A program made the translations under genes and the position numbers. Positions 23,971 to 33,073 of a stretch of 64,000 bases of DNA are shown piece after piece (within the stretch, counting starts at the first letter, position 1; the number at the start of each line of letters is the position of its first letter). The notes below the pieces were generated by a model that saw only the letters and a program-made list of their open reading frames with translations, did not search any database and was not told where the DNA came from. This DNA is from Streptomyces sp. CB02400 (GTDB lineage: Bacteria; Actinomycetota; Actinomycetes; Streptomycetales; Streptomycetaceae): positions 1-64,000 of the forward strand of contig NZ_LIWB01000019.1 in the NCBI RefSeq assembly GCF_001905725.1, written 5' to 3'.

Positions 23971-26286
23971 TCAGTCGCGTCCTCCGGGGCCGGTGCCCGC
24001 CCCCCGGATGAAGCCCTCCGGGGCGGAGAAGCCCGGGTCCGGCTCGGTGTCTCCCGCGCCGCCCGATCCGTTGCCGCCCCCGTTGCCGTTGCCGCCGCTG
24101 ATCAGACCGCCGATGAAACCGCCGTCGCCGTTGTCACCGTTGTTGCCGTCGTCGTCACGGTTGCCGTTGCCGTCGCCGTCGCCGTCGCCCTCGTCCTCGT
24201 CGCGGTCCTGGGCGTCCGGGATGTTGACGAGGTTGAAGGACGGGGACTCCTTGCCCGACAGGGCGCCGGTCATGGCGTCCTTCCAGATGGGGCCCGGGAC
24301 CGCGCCACCGAAGACGAGCGCGTGGGGGACGCCGCCGATCGTGATGTCCTTCATCTTGACCTTCTGGGTCGCGCTGCCCACCCACACGGCGCCCGACAGG
24401 TTCGGCGTGTAGCCGACGAACCAGGCGTTCCTGCGCTCGTCCGTCGTACCCGTCTTACCGGCGTTGGCGCGGTCACTCAGGCCGGCCGCCTGACCCGTAC
24501 CGGAGTCGACCACGCCCTGCAGCAGGGTGTTCACCGTGTCCGCGGTCTGCTCGCTCATCGCGCGCGAGCACGTCGACTTCGGGACCTCGAGCGACTTCTG
24601 CTCGTTGCCGATCTTCTGGGTGATCGACTCGATGGCGACCGGCGTGCAGTACATGCCCCGGGAGGCGAAGGCGGCGTACGCGCTCGCCATCGTGAGCGGC
24701 GAGAGGCCGGTGGAACCGAGGGTCATCGAGGAGGGGACCTCGGGGATCTTCTCCCCGTTGCCCTGGACCACGCCGAGCTTGTCGGTCATCGTCACCACGG
24801 GGCACATGCCGATGTCCTCGATCATCTGCACGAAGTAGGTGTTGACCGACTTGGCCATCGCGTCCTTGAGCGCGTACGGCCCCACCTCGGACTCGTTCTC
24901 GTTCTCCAGCTTCCAGTTCTTGTCGTTCACCCAGGGCTTGTCGCAGCCGCGCACGGTCGCCGGGTACGGCATCTCGAACGGGGCGGAGTAGCTCTGTGTC
25001 GGCGGCCTTCCCTCCTCCAGCGCGGCCGCCGCCACGAACGGCTTGAAGGTGGAACCCGTCGGGAAGCCGTAGTTGGAGCCGCCCATGGCGAAGTCGACCG
25101 AGTAGTTGATCACGGTCTCGTGCTGCTTGGCGTTGGTGCCGTACGGCTTCGACTGCCCCATCGCCACGATCTTGCCGGTGCCGGGTTCGACGAGGGTGGT
25201 CGCGGCGGCGACCTCGTCACTCGTGTAGATGTGGTCCTTCAGCGACTGCTGGACGGAGCTCTGGGCCTGCGGGTCGAGCGTCGTACGGATGGTCAGGCCG
25301 CCCTGGTTCCAGACCCTGGCCCGGTCCTCCTTGGTCTTGCCGAAGACCGGATCGTTGAGGAAGACGTTCCGCACGTAGTCGCAGAAGAACCCGGCGTCGT
25401 CGACCGCGGTGATGCAGCCGTTCTTCGGCCTGCTGACCTTCAGGCCCAGCGGGGCCTCCACCGCCTTGTCGGCCTCCGCCTGCGAGACGGCGCCGACCTG
25501 GGCCATCCGCCGGAGGACGACATCGCGCCGCTTCTTCGCCTCCGCCTCGTCGTTGACGGGGTCGTAGCGGCTCGGTGACTGGACGAGGCCGGCGAGGAGG
25601 GCGGACTCCTGGAGGCTGAGGTCCTTGGCGGACTTGGAGAAGTAGCGCCGGGCGGCGGCCTCGACGCCGTACGCCTGCTGGCCGAAGAAGGTGATGTTCA
25701 GGTAGTTCTCGAGGATCTTCTTCTTGCCCAGCTCCTCCTCGACCTGGATCGCGTACTTCAGTTCGGCGATCTTGCGGCCGATGGTCTGCTGGGTGGCCTG
25801 CGCGACCTTCGTCGGGTCGTCGCCGGCCTCCTCGACGAAGACGTTCTTCACGTACTGCTGCGTGAGCGTGGACGCGCCCTCGGATACCTCGCCGCTACGC
25901 GCGTTCTTGTTGAGCGCGCGCAGGACGCCCTTGAGGTCGATCGCGCCGTGCTCGTAGAAGCGCGAGTCCTCGATCGCGACGATCGCCTTCTGCATGTACG
26001 GCGAGATGTCCTTGAGGTCGACCACCGTGCGGTCGCGCGAGTAGACGGTGGCGATCTGGCCGCCGTCGGCGTCGAGGATGGTGGTGCGCTGGCTCAGCGG
26101 CGGCGTCTTGAGGTTGGCCGGGAGCTCGTCGAAGCTCTCCACCGACCCTTTGGCCGCCAGGCCCAGCGCGCCCACCGCGGGCAGCGCGATGCCGGCCATG
26201 ACGGCCCCCGCGAGGACACTGACACCGAGGAACTTGGCGGCCTGCTGTGCGGGGGACAGACCACCGCCCGAGCGCTTCTTTGGCAT
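23971..26286 (-). CDS. class A penicillin-binding protein (transglycosylase/transpeptidase)
   Basis: A 771-residue bifunctional peptidoglycan synthase. The N-terminal membrane helix (about residues 18-45) is followed by a GT51 glycosyltransferase with catalytic Glu106 in AIEDSRFYEHG and the motif GASTLTQQYVKN. The transpeptidase has STFK at 412-415, SVN at 480-482 and KTGT at 611-614, so all active-site motifs are intact. An 80-residue Gly/Asn/Asp-rich tail follows. It polymerises and cross-links the cell wall on the outer face of the membrane. It is divergent from wblA, with about 430 bp between, the same neighbourhood I recall for the S. coelicolor orthologue. Confidence 0.95.
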   Translation of the reverse strand: MPKKRSGGGLSPAQQAAKFLGVSVLAGAVMAGIALPAVGALGLAAKGSVESFDELPANLKTPPLSQRTTILDADGGQIATVYSRDRTVVDLKDISPYMQKAIVAIEDSRFYEHGAIDLKGVLRALNKNARSGEVSEGASTLTQQYVKNVFVEEAGDDPTKVAQATQQTIGRKIAELKYAIQVEEELGKKKILENYLNITFFGQQAYGVEAAARRYFSKSAKDLSLQESALLAGLVQSPSRYDPVNDEAEAKKRRDVVLRRMAQVGAVSQAEADKAVEAPLGLKVSRPKNGCITAVDDAGFFCDYVRNVFLNDPVFGKTKEDRARVWNQGGLTIRTTLDPQAQSSVQQSLKDHIYTSDEVAAATTLVEPGTGKIVAMGQSKPYGTNAKQHETVINYSVDFAMGGSNYGFPTGSTFKPFVAAAALEEGRPPTQSYSAPFEMPYPATVRGCDKPWVNDKNWKLENENESEVGPYALKDAMAKSVNTYFVQMIEDIGMCPVVTMTDKLGVVQGNGEKIPEVPSSMTLGSTGLSPLTMASAYAAFASRGMYCTPVAIESITQKIGNEQKSLEVPKSTCSRAMSEQTADTVNTLLQGVVDSGTGQAAGLSDRANAGKTGTTDERRNAWFVGYTPNLSGAVWVGSATQKVKMKDITIGGVPHALVFGGAVPGPIWKDAMTGALSGKESPSFNLVNIPDAQDRDEDEGDGDGDGNGNRDDDGNNGDNGDGGFIGGLISGGNGNGGGNGSGGAGDTEPDPGFSAPEGFIRGAGTGPGGRD

Positions 26287-26716
26287 GGGAGCAGCCTACG
26301 TTCTCATTCGCCGGACAAGCGTATATGCCTTGGCCTAAGCTGCTCTCAACTGTCACAGCAGTGAGGCCACGTATCAATACGTCCGGCGACCCCGAATCGT
26401 TCCGGATCTCCTCGATTTTTTTCGTACGAGTTTGTGTCGAGGGATGTTGAACCCGTGTCCGGATCCACCTCATGTGTCATGCGGTGTCCGTTGTGACGCA
26501 ACTGAACTGACCTGAAATGCCGGGTTCGTCACGCATGTCGTCCCCTCACTCCCCCGGGTGATCTGCCGCTTACCCATAGTCCGTTCGGACCATTCAAGAT
26601 TGGGCCCGCTGGGGGTGTTGCGCTGTGCCCACCTTCCGTAACGTCCTCAACTGGCGGCGGTGAATATGCCGCTGCCGCCGTGGGGGAGCCTCGATTCGGG
26701 AGAGGACGGCGCCGGT
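26287..26716. other. long divergent promoter region of PBP and wblA
   Basis: A 430-bp non-coding stretch with A/T-rich patches around 26300-26450 that are unusual for this chromosome. It should hold the promoters of both genes. Long untranslated leaders fit the heavy developmental control of wblA. No riboswitch fold or known operator was recognised. Confidence 0.5.
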
Positions 26717-27055
26717 ATGGGCTGGGTTACCGACTGGAGTGCGCAGGCTGCCTGCCGCACTACCGATCCGGATGAACTGTTCGTTCAGGGAGCAGCGCAG
26801 AACAGGGCCAAGGCGGTGTGCACCGGATGTCCGGTACGCACCGAATGCCTGGCCGATGCGCTCGACAACCGCGTCGAGTTCGGCGTATGGGGAGGCATGA
26901 CGGAGCGTGAGCGCCGCGCACTGCTGCGCCGGCGGCCGACCGTGACCTCCTGGCGCAGGCTGCTGGAGACCGCGCGCTCGGAGTACGAGCGGGGGCCGGG
27001 TGTCGTACCGCTCAACGACGACGAGGTGTACGAGAACTACGCGGCGGTGAGCTGA
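26717..27055 (+). CDS. wblA: WhiB-like iron-sulfur regulator WblA
   Basis: A 112-residue Wbl protein. The four iron-sulfur ligands are Cys13, Cys35, Cys38 and Cys44, in the C-x21-C-x2-C-x5-C pattern, followed by the turn GVWGG at 56-60 and the basic segment RRALLRRRPTV that contacts DNA or sigma factor. Start, length and near-identical sequence match WblA of S. coelicolor as I remember it, as do the neighbours (class A PBP upstream, ArsA-type ATPases downstream). WblA promotes aerial development and represses antibiotic production in that organism. An alternative GTG at 26660 would add 19 residues. Confidence 0.93.
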   Translation: MGWVTDWSAQAACRTTDPDELFVQGAAQNRAKAVCTGCPVRTECLADALDNRVEFGVWGGMTERERRALLRRRPTVTSWRRLLETARSEYERGPGVVPLNDDEVYENYAAVS

Positions 27056-27111
27056 GGGCCCTCGGGGGGTTCTTGCGTTCCCCTGTTTCCTCTTCTCCCC
27101 GCGGTGCTGGT

Positions 27112-28530
27112 CTAGGGCGTTTCGGGCAGCTCCGGCCGGTCGGCCGCGAGCCGGTCGCCGATGTCCCGCAGTCCCGCGAGGTCGTGCACATCGCCGGGCA
27201 GCGCGGCCACCTCGGTCACCGCCACCTCGGGGTGGAGCGCGGTGAAGCGGTCGCGTGTGCGCTGCTCGCGCGAGAGCAGCCGCATCCGCTCGGCGTGCAG
27301 CCGCAGCAGGCCCGCGGTGAGCCGGTCGACGGACCGGTCCGCGTCGGCGTCCGTGGTCTCAGGGCTGTCGGCGTCAGCCGTGTCTTCGGTGTGCGCAGGG
27401 GATTCGGCGGGATCGGGAGATCCGGCGGGATCGGGGGATCCTGTGGGAGCAAGGGACCCGGTGGGAGCAAGGGATTCTGAACTGCCGTACGTTTCGGGAG
27501 AGTTACGAAGTCCAGCTTTCCCGTCCACCTGATCCACAATGCGGGAGTCCTCAAGATTTTCCGCGGCGGCCAGCGCCCGCTCGGCCGACAGCCGGTCCGC
27601 GCCGCTGCCGTGCACCCGGTTGAGCACCAGCCCGGCCAGCGGCATCTCCTCCGCCGCCAGCCGCTCCACGAAGTACGCGGCCTCGCGCAGCGCGTCCCGC
27701 TCCGGGGCCGCCACCACCAGGAACGCCGTCCCGGGCGCCTGGAGCAGCTTGTACGTGGCGTCCGCGCGCGTACGGAACCCGCCGAACATCGAGTCCATCG
27801 CGGCCACGAAGGTCTGTACGTCCTTCAGCAGCTGGCCGCCGAGCACCTTGCCCAGGGCGCCCGTCATCATCGACATCCCGACGTTCAGGAACTTCATCCC
27901 CGCGCGGCCGCCGACCTTCGCCGGGGCCAGCAGGACACGGATCAGCTTGCCGTCGAGGAAGGACCCGAGCCGCTTGGGGGCGTCCAGGAAGTCCAGGGCG
28001 GAACGGGAGGGCGGGGTGTCGACCACGATGAGGTCCCACTCGTCCCGGGAGCGCAACTGGCCCAGCTTCTCCATCGCCATGTACTCCTGCGTGCCCGCGA
28101 AGCCCGCAGAGAGCGACTGGTAGAAGGGGTTGCCCAGGATCGCGGCGGCCCGGTCGGGGTCCGCGTGCCCCTCGACGATCTCGTCGAAGGTGCGCTTCAT
28201 GTCGAGCATCATCGCGTGCAGTTCGCCGCCCGCGGAGTCGTCGATGCCCTTCACCCGGCGCGGGGTGTTGTCGAGCGAGTCGATGCCCATGGACTGGGCG
28301 AGGCGGCGGGCCGGGTCGATGGTGAGGACCACCACCTTGCGCCCCCGCTCGGCCGCGCGCAGGCCGAGCGCCGCCGCGGTGGTCGTCTTGCCGACCCCGC
28401 CCGAACCGCAGCACACCACGATCCGGGTGGCGGGGTCCTCGATCAGCGGGTCGATGTCGAGCGTGCGGGTGGGGGAGAGGCGGTGACGGGCCGGGTCCTG
28501 GGCCTGCGCCGGTTCCGGACGACGACTCAT
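27112..28530 (-). CDS. ArsA/GET3-like ATPase (second of a pair)
   Basis: A 472-residue P-loop ATPase with Walker A CGSGGVGKTTTAAALG at about residues 41-56 and the deviant switch motif VVDTPPSRSALDFLDAP. The fold is the ArsA/GET3 type, annotated as 'ion-transporting ATPase' in older genomes, though actinobacterial pairs lack a known pump and their role is unsettled. An insertion near residues 345-395 carries Pro/Ser repeats (APTGS, DPAGS, DPAES) not expected in the family, seemingly a linker expansion. It follows its paralogue by about 140 bp and converges on wblA. Confidence 0.85.
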   Translation of the reverse strand: MSRRPEPAQAQDPARHRLSPTRTLDIDPLIEDPATRIVVCCGSGGVGKTTTAAALGLRAAERGRKVVVLTIDPARRLAQSMGIDSLDNTPRRVKGIDDSAGGELHAMMLDMKRTFDEIVEGHADPDRAAAILGNPFYQSLSAGFAGTQEYMAMEKLGQLRSRDEWDLIVVDTPPSRSALDFLDAPKRLGSFLDGKLIRVLLAPAKVGGRAGMKFLNVGMSMMTGALGKVLGGQLLKDVQTFVAAMDSMFGGFRTRADATYKLLQAPGTAFLVVAAPERDALREAAYFVERLAAEEMPLAGLVLNRVHGSGADRLSAERALAAAENLEDSRIVDQVDGKAGLRNSPETYGSSESLAPTGSLAPTGSPDPAGSPDPAESPAHTEDTADADSPETTDADADRSVDRLTAGLLRLHAERMRLLSREQRTRDRFTALHPEVAVTEVAALPGDVHDLAGLRDIGDRLAADRPELPETP

Positions 28531-28672
28531 GACATCCCCTGCTTCCGGTGCTTCCGACTCGTGACGGGGTCGGTACGGCGGTGGTGTGTGGCGGGGCCGG
28601 TACGGCGCTGACGGTGACGGTGACGGAGGTGACGGCCGGTACGGGGCCGGGACGTACGGGCGTGGTGCTCGG
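28531..28672. repeat. short repeats in the gap between the two ArsA-type genes
   Basis: The gap contains repeated GGTACGG/GGCCGGTACGG and GGTGACGG units, with no coding frame on the gene strand. It looks like small tandem slippage. Confidence 0.4.
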
Positions 28673-29650
28673 TCATGACATGCCCTGTTCGCGCAGCTCC
28701 CTGGCCAGTTGGTACAGGCCGGCCAGGTCCATGCCCTCCGCGAGCAGCGGAAGCTCGTGCAACGGCACGTCGAGGTCCGTCAGCACGGCGCGCTGCTCGG
28801 TCTCCAGCGCGTACCGCTCGGCGTACTCCTCCGCCTGCGCGAGCAACGGGTCCACCAGACGCTCGGCGTGTCCCCCGCGCCGCGCGCCACCGAGGCCGGC
28901 GGACGACAGTGCCCGCGCGATGGAGGAACGAGGCACCGCCGTCGCGAGTTCCAGGCCGTCCCCGTCCAGCACCTCCGGCCGGACCATGTTCACCACGACC
29001 CGCCCCACCGGCAGCCGTGCGGCACGCAGTTCCGCGATGCCGTCGGCGGTCTCCTGGACCGGCATCTCCTCCAGCAGCGTCACCAGGTGCACGGCCGTCT
29101 CCGGAGATTTCAGCACCCGCATGACCGCCTGCGCCTGGTTGTGTATCGGGCCGATCTTGGCGAGTCCGGCGACCTCGTCGTTGACGTTGAGGAAGCGGGT
29201 GATGCGGCCGGTCGGCGGGGCGTCCATCACGACGTAGTCGTAGACGAACCGCCCGTTCCTGTCCTTGCGACGGACCGCCTCGCACGCCTTGCCGGTGAGC
29301 AGGACGTCCCGCACACCGGGCGCGATGGTGGTGGCGAAGTCGATCGCGCCGAGCTTCTTGAGGGCCCGGCCGGCGCCGCCGAGCTTGTAGAACATCTGGA
29401 GGTAGTCCAGAAGGGCCAGTTCGGCGTCGATGGCGAGGGCGTACACCTCGCCGCCTCCCGGAGCGACGGCGATCTTCCGTTCCTCGTAGGGCAGCGCCTC
29501 CGTTTCGAAGAGCTGCGCGATTCCCTGGCGGCCCTCGACCTCGACGAGGAGCGTCCGCTTCCCCTCCGTGGCCAGGGCCAGCGCGAGGGCCGCGGCCACC
29601 GTGGTCTTGCCGGTTCCGCCCTTGCCACTGACGACCTGGAGCCTGCTCAC
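28673..29650 (-). CDS. ArsA/GET3-like ATPase (first of a pair)
   Basis: A 325-residue ATPase of the ArsA/GET3 type with the deviant Walker A SGKGGTGKTT at about residues 8-17 and VVMDAPPTGRITRFLNV. I chose the GTG at 29650 (MSRLQVVSGKGG) because the ATP-binding strand begins right there; a weak AAGG is the only ribosome-binding signal. Together with the gene at 27112 it probably forms a heterodimer. The DUF4177 gene is divergent, with about 125 bp between. Confidence 0.85.
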   Translation of the reverse strand: MSRLQVVSGKGGTGKTTVAAALALALATEGKRTLLVEVEGRQGIAQLFETEALPYEERKIAVAPGGGEVYALAIDAELALLDYLQMFYKLGGAGRALKKLGAIDFATTIAPGVRDVLLTGKACEAVRRKDRNGRFVYDYVVMDAPPTGRITRFLNVNDEVAGLAKIGPIHNQAQAVMRVLKSPETAVHLVTLLEEMPVQETADGIAELRAARLPVGRVVVNMVRPEVLDGDGLELATAVPRSSIARALSSAGLGGARRGGHAERLVDPLLAQAEEYAERYALETEQRAVLTDLDVPLHELPLLAEGMDLAGLYQLARELREQGMS

Positions 29651-29777
29651 GCCTTCGAGCCTAAATGCTCGCCCCGCACCCCGGCGGCTCCGGGTGGCGG
29701 TTCCCGGACGTCGCGCCCCGCGCGAGGGGGCGGGACGGGGGCCGCGTCCCACGCGGGCGGGGGCTAGAGTCGGCCGC

Positions 29778-29939
29778 ATGACCAAGTGGGAATACGCGAC
29801 TGTGCCGCTGCTCGTCCACGCAACGAAGCAGATTCTGGACACCTGGGGCGAGGACGGCTGGGAGCTCGTCCAGGTCGTGCCCGGGCCGAACAACCCCGAG
29901 CAGCTGGTGGCCTACCTGAAGCGCGAGAAGCAGGCATGA
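29778..29939 (+). CDS. DUF4177 small protein
   Basis: A 53-residue protein, MTKWEYATVPLL then ILDTWGEDGWELVQVVPGP, matching the DUF4177 family. No catalytic residue is apparent. It overlaps the RidA gene at ATGA and should be translated with it. Function is unknown. Confidence 0.85.
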   Translation: MTKWEYATVPLLVHATKQILDTWGEDGWELVQVVPGPNNPEQLVAYLKREKQA

Positions 29940-30403
29940 GCGCCGTCGAGGCGAAACTGGCCGAGCTGGGCCTGAGCCTGCCGGAGGTCGTCCCGCCGCT
30001 GGCCGCGTACCAGCCGGCCGTGCGGTCGGGGCGGTACGTCTTCACCGCCGGCCAGCTGCCCATGGTGGAGGGCAAGCTTCCGCTGACCGGGAAGGTCGGC
30101 GCGGAGGTCACCCCGGAGGAGGCGAAGGAGCTGGCGCGCACCTGCGCGCTGAACGCCCTCGCCGCGGTCAAGTCCGTCGCCGGGGACCTGGACCGGGTGG
30201 CGCGCGTGGTGAAGGTCGTCGGCTTCGTGGCCTCCGCCGCGGACTTCACCGGCCAGCCGGCCGTCCTCAACGGCGCGAGCGAGCTGCTCGGCGAGGTCCT
30301 CGGCGACAAGGGCGTCCACGCCCGCAGCGCGGTGGGCGTCGCGGTACTGCCCCTGGACGCTCCGGTGGAGGTCGAGATCCAGGTGGAACTCACGGAGGCG
30401 TAG
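29936..30403 (+). CDS. RidA family enamine/imine deaminase-like protein
   Basis: A 155-residue member of the YjgF/YER057c/UK114 (RidA) superfamily. VRSGRYVFTAGQLP, NALAAVKSVAGDLDRVARVVKV and GVHARSAVGVAVLPLDAPVEVE are family signatures. The active-site Arg corresponds to HARSAVGV. RidA enzymes hydrolyse reactive imines produced by PLP enzymes; not all subfamilies are active. It is coupled to the DUF4177 gene. Confidence 0.88.
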   Translation: MSAVEAKLAELGLSLPEVVPPLAAYQPAVRSGRYVFTAGQLPMVEGKLPLTGKVGAEVTPEEAKELARTCALNALAAVKSVAGDLDRVARVVKVVGFVASAADFTGQPAVLNGASELLGEVLGDKGVHARSAVGVAVLPLDAPVEVEIQVELTEA

Positions 30404-31122
30404 CCCTCGGTCGGCCGGGCCCGCCCTGTCGGTGGGGTTCGCCTGATGGCAGGGCTCGCCCCGTCGGCCGGGTCCGCCCCGTCAGCCGGGCCTGCCCTGT
30501 CAGCCGGGCCCGCCACGTCGGCCGGGCCCGCCACGTCGGCCGGGTTCGCTTGGCGGCAGGGCACGCTGTTTCGGCGCGGCGCGCCGACAGGACGGGGTCC
30601 GGGCGGATCGCCGTCGGCTTGTTCCGGTGGGCCCCGCCGCGCTGTGAGAAGCCGGGGTACTCGTCCTGCCGGACGTGCCGCCCCCCCGCCCGCGCGGGCG
30701 AGAAGCCGGGGTGCCTGTCCTGCCGGACGTGCCGCCCCCGCCGCCGCGCGTACGAGAAGCCGGGACGGCGGCGTCCCGCTGCCGGGCTGCGCCCCGGGAC
30801 GCCGCCGTCGGACCCTTTCGTCGGCTTCCCCGGCCGGCTGCCGGGGTGGACGACGGGTGGCTCCTTCATGTGTCCCGGGCTCCGGCGTGGCCGTACCGGT
30901 CGCCGATGCGCACCGCGCGGGGGATGTCAGCGCGCACCGCGCGGGAGGTGCCGGTGCTGCCCCCGCACCGCGGCGGTCGGTGCCGGACGCCCTCCGCGCG
31001 GGGCCCGCCCCATGTCCGTACCGCCTCCGCGCGGGGCCCGCCCGCGTCCGTACACCGTTCGGTGGCCCCGCCGTCCCCCATGGGCACTCGAACATCCGCC
31101 CGTCACGGGATAGCCTCCGGCC
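30404..31122. repeat. 719-bp non-coding region with three different tandem-repeat arrays
   Basis: Three arrays are visible. At about 30411-30545 there is a degenerate 18-bp repeat of the type GTCGGCCGGGCCCGCCAC, some seven or eight copies. At about 30645-30765 a 60-70 bp unit containing GAGAAGCCGGGGT and CTGCCGGACGTGCCGCCC occurs two to three times. At about 30900-31070 there are repeats with CCGCGCGGG and TCCGTAC. Long open frames across the arrays are low-complexity and not convincing genes. Confidence 0.65.
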
Positions 31123-32004
31123 ATGGGGAATGCGCAGGCCGGCGGGCAGTGGTACCCGCCCGAGTGGCCGGAGCGGATCCGTGCGCTGGCGGGCGGCGGC
31201 CTCACGCCGGTCGTGCCGAGGCGCGCGGCCACCGTCATGCTGCTCAAGGACACCGGTGACGGGCCCGCCGTGCACATGCTGCGCCGGCGTACGTCCATGG
31301 CGTTCGCGGGCGGCGCGTACGCCTATCCCGGCGGCGGCGTCGACCCGCGGGACGACGACCGGCACGTCCGCTGGGCGGGTCCCACGCGCGCGTGGTGGGC
31401 GGACCGGCTCGGCGTCGACGGGACGGGGGCCCAGGCGATCGTCTGCGCGGCCGTGCGGGAGACGTACGAGGAGGCCGGCGTCCTGCTCGCCGGGCCCACT
31501 CCCGACACCGTGGTCGGCGACACGACCGGCGACGACTGGGAGGCGGACCGTGCCGCGCTCGTCGCGCGGGATACGTCCTTCGCGGAGTTCCTGGACCGCC
31601 GCGGACTGGTCCTGCGCTCGGACCTGCTCGGCGCGTGGACGCGCTGGATCACCCCCGAGTTCGAGCCCCGCCGCTACGACACCTGGTTCTTCGTCGCCGC
31701 GCTCCCCGAGGGCCAGCGCACCCGCAACGCCTCCACGGAGGCCGACCGCACGGTGTGGATCACACCCCGCGCGGCGGCCGAGGGGTACGACCGGGGCGAG
31801 CTGCTGATGATGCCCCCGACCATCGCCACACTGCGCCGGCTCACGGCGTACGGAACGGCCGCGGAGGTCCTCGAAGCGGCGCCCGCGCGGGACCTCACGC
31901 CGGTGCTGGCCACCGCGCGCCTGGTGGAGGGCGAGATCGTGCTCTCCTGGCCGGGGCACGACGAGTTCACGAAGCACATCCCGACCGGTGGAGCCCCCGC
32001 ATGA
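31123..32004 (+). CDS. Nudix hydrolase
   Basis: A 293-residue Nudix protein. The substrate-side segment GGAYAYPGGGVDP is followed, after an insertion, by the Nudix helix AVRETYEEAGVLL with the metal-binding Glu residues. The long gap between the two halves is typical of the larger actinobacterial subfamily. It should hydrolyse a nucleoside diphosphate linked to another moiety; the substrate is unknown. Its stop overlaps the MBL gene start (ATGA). Confidence 0.85.
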   Translation: MGNAQAGGQWYPPEWPERIRALAGGGLTPVVPRRAATVMLLKDTGDGPAVHMLRRRTSMAFAGGAYAYPGGGVDPRDDDRHVRWAGPTRAWWADRLGVDGTGAQAIVCAAVRETYEEAGVLLAGPTPDTVVGDTTGDDWEADRAALVARDTSFAEFLDRRGLVLRSDLLGAWTRWITPEFEPRRYDTWFFVAALPEGQRTRNASTEADRTVWITPRAAAEGYDRGELLMMPPTIATLRRLTAYGTAAEVLEAAPARDLTPVLATARLVEGEIVLSWPGHDEFTKHIPTGGAPA

Positions 32005-32831
32005 CGGACGCAAGCACCCTTCCGGGCCAGCCGCGGGGCGGTGTCCTCTCCGGCCCCGCCACCGCGCGTGCCGTCAACGTGCTGGCCCCCAACCCCTCGG
32101 CGATGACCCTGGACGGCACCAACACCTGGATCCTGTCGGAACCGGACTCCGACCTCGCCGTCGTGGTCGACCCCGGCCCGCTGGACGACGGACACCTGCG
32201 GCACGTCGTCGGGACCGCCGAGCAGGCCGGAAAGCGCGTCGCCCTCACCCTGCTGACGCACGGTCACCCCGACCACGCCGAGGGCGCCGCCCGTTTCGCC
32301 GGGCTGACCGGCACGAAGGTGCGGGCACTGGACCCGGCGCTGCGGCTCGGCGACGAGGGACTGGCCGCCGGGGACGTCATCACCGTCGGCGGCCTGGAGC
32401 TGAGGGTCGTACCGACCCCCGGCCACACGGCCGACTCCCTGTGCTTCCATCTCCCGGCCGACCGGGCGGTCCTCACGGGCGACACCATCCTGGGGCGCGG
32501 TACGACCGTCGTGGCCCACCCCGACGGCCGTCTCGGCGACTACCTGGACACGCTGCGCCGGCTCAGGTCGCTCACGGTCGACGACGGCGTCCACACGGTG
32601 CTGCCCGGCCACGGGCCCGTCCTGGAGGACGCCCAGGGCGCCGTCGAGTTCTACCTCGCCCACCGCGCCCACCGCCTCGCCCAGGTCGAGACGGCCGTCG
32701 AGGACGGCCACCGCACCCCGGCCGAGGTCGTCGCCCACGTCTACGCCGACGTCGACCGCTCCCTGTGGCCGGCCGCGGAACTCTCGGTCCGCGCGCAGCT
32801 GGAGTACCTCCGGGAGCACGGGCTCATCTAG
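32001..32831 (+). CDS. MBL-fold metallo-hydrolase (LACTB2-like)
   Basis: A 276-residue metallo-beta-lactamase-fold protein. The zinc motif THGHPDHAEG is followed by PTPGHTADSL, LTGDTILGRG and LPGHGP, in the expected order, and a C-terminal helical domain (EVVAHVYADVDRSLWPAAE) of the beta-lactamase-2/LACTB2 type. It may act on RNA or thioesters. It is coupled to the upstream Nudix gene and convergent with crp. Confidence 0.88.
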   Translation: MTDASTLPGQPRGGVLSGPATARAVNVLAPNPSAMTLDGTNTWILSEPDSDLAVVVDPGPLDDGHLRHVVGTAEQAGKRVALTLLTHGHPDHAEGAARFAGLTGTKVRALDPALRLGDEGLAAGDVITVGGLELRVVPTPGHTADSLCFHLPADRAVLTGDTILGRGTTVVAHPDGRLGDYLDTLRRLRSLTVDDGVHTVLPGHGPVLEDAQGAVEFYLAHRAHRLAQVETAVEDGHRTPAEVVAHVYADVDRSLWPAAELSVRAQLEYLREHGLI

Positions 32832-33016
32832 GAGGCGTCGTTTGGATCTTGCCGGGGTCGCGGGCCCTGGCACCGCTCCCCCACGCTCGGCTTCTCCCCA
32901 CTGCCTGAAGGGCGTGGAAGGCACCCCCACCACCAGACCCCGCTCGGCTCAGTCACAAAGCACCGCTCCCTGGAGCCGGCCTGATCCGAACGACGCCCCC
33001 TGACCCGCGGACACGG

Positions 33017-33057
33017 CGAGGCCCCGCTTCCCACGGGGCGGTTTCTAGGGGGCCTCG
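33017..33057 (-). terminator. terminator between convergent MBL and crp genes
   Basis: Stem CGAGGCCCC / GGGGCCTCG with an internal GC-rich loop, ending 16 bases from the crp stop. It may work in both directions. Confidence 0.6.
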
Positions 33058-33073
33058 ATGCCGGGTCCAGGTG

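Noticed and set aside
30404..31122. CRISPR array
   Set aside because: The repeats are contiguous and degenerate with no unique spacers, and there are no cas genes in the window.
30446..31807. 453-codon frame across the repeat arrays into the Nudix gene
   Set aside because: It consists of low-complexity repeats followed by an off-frame reading of the Nudix gene.
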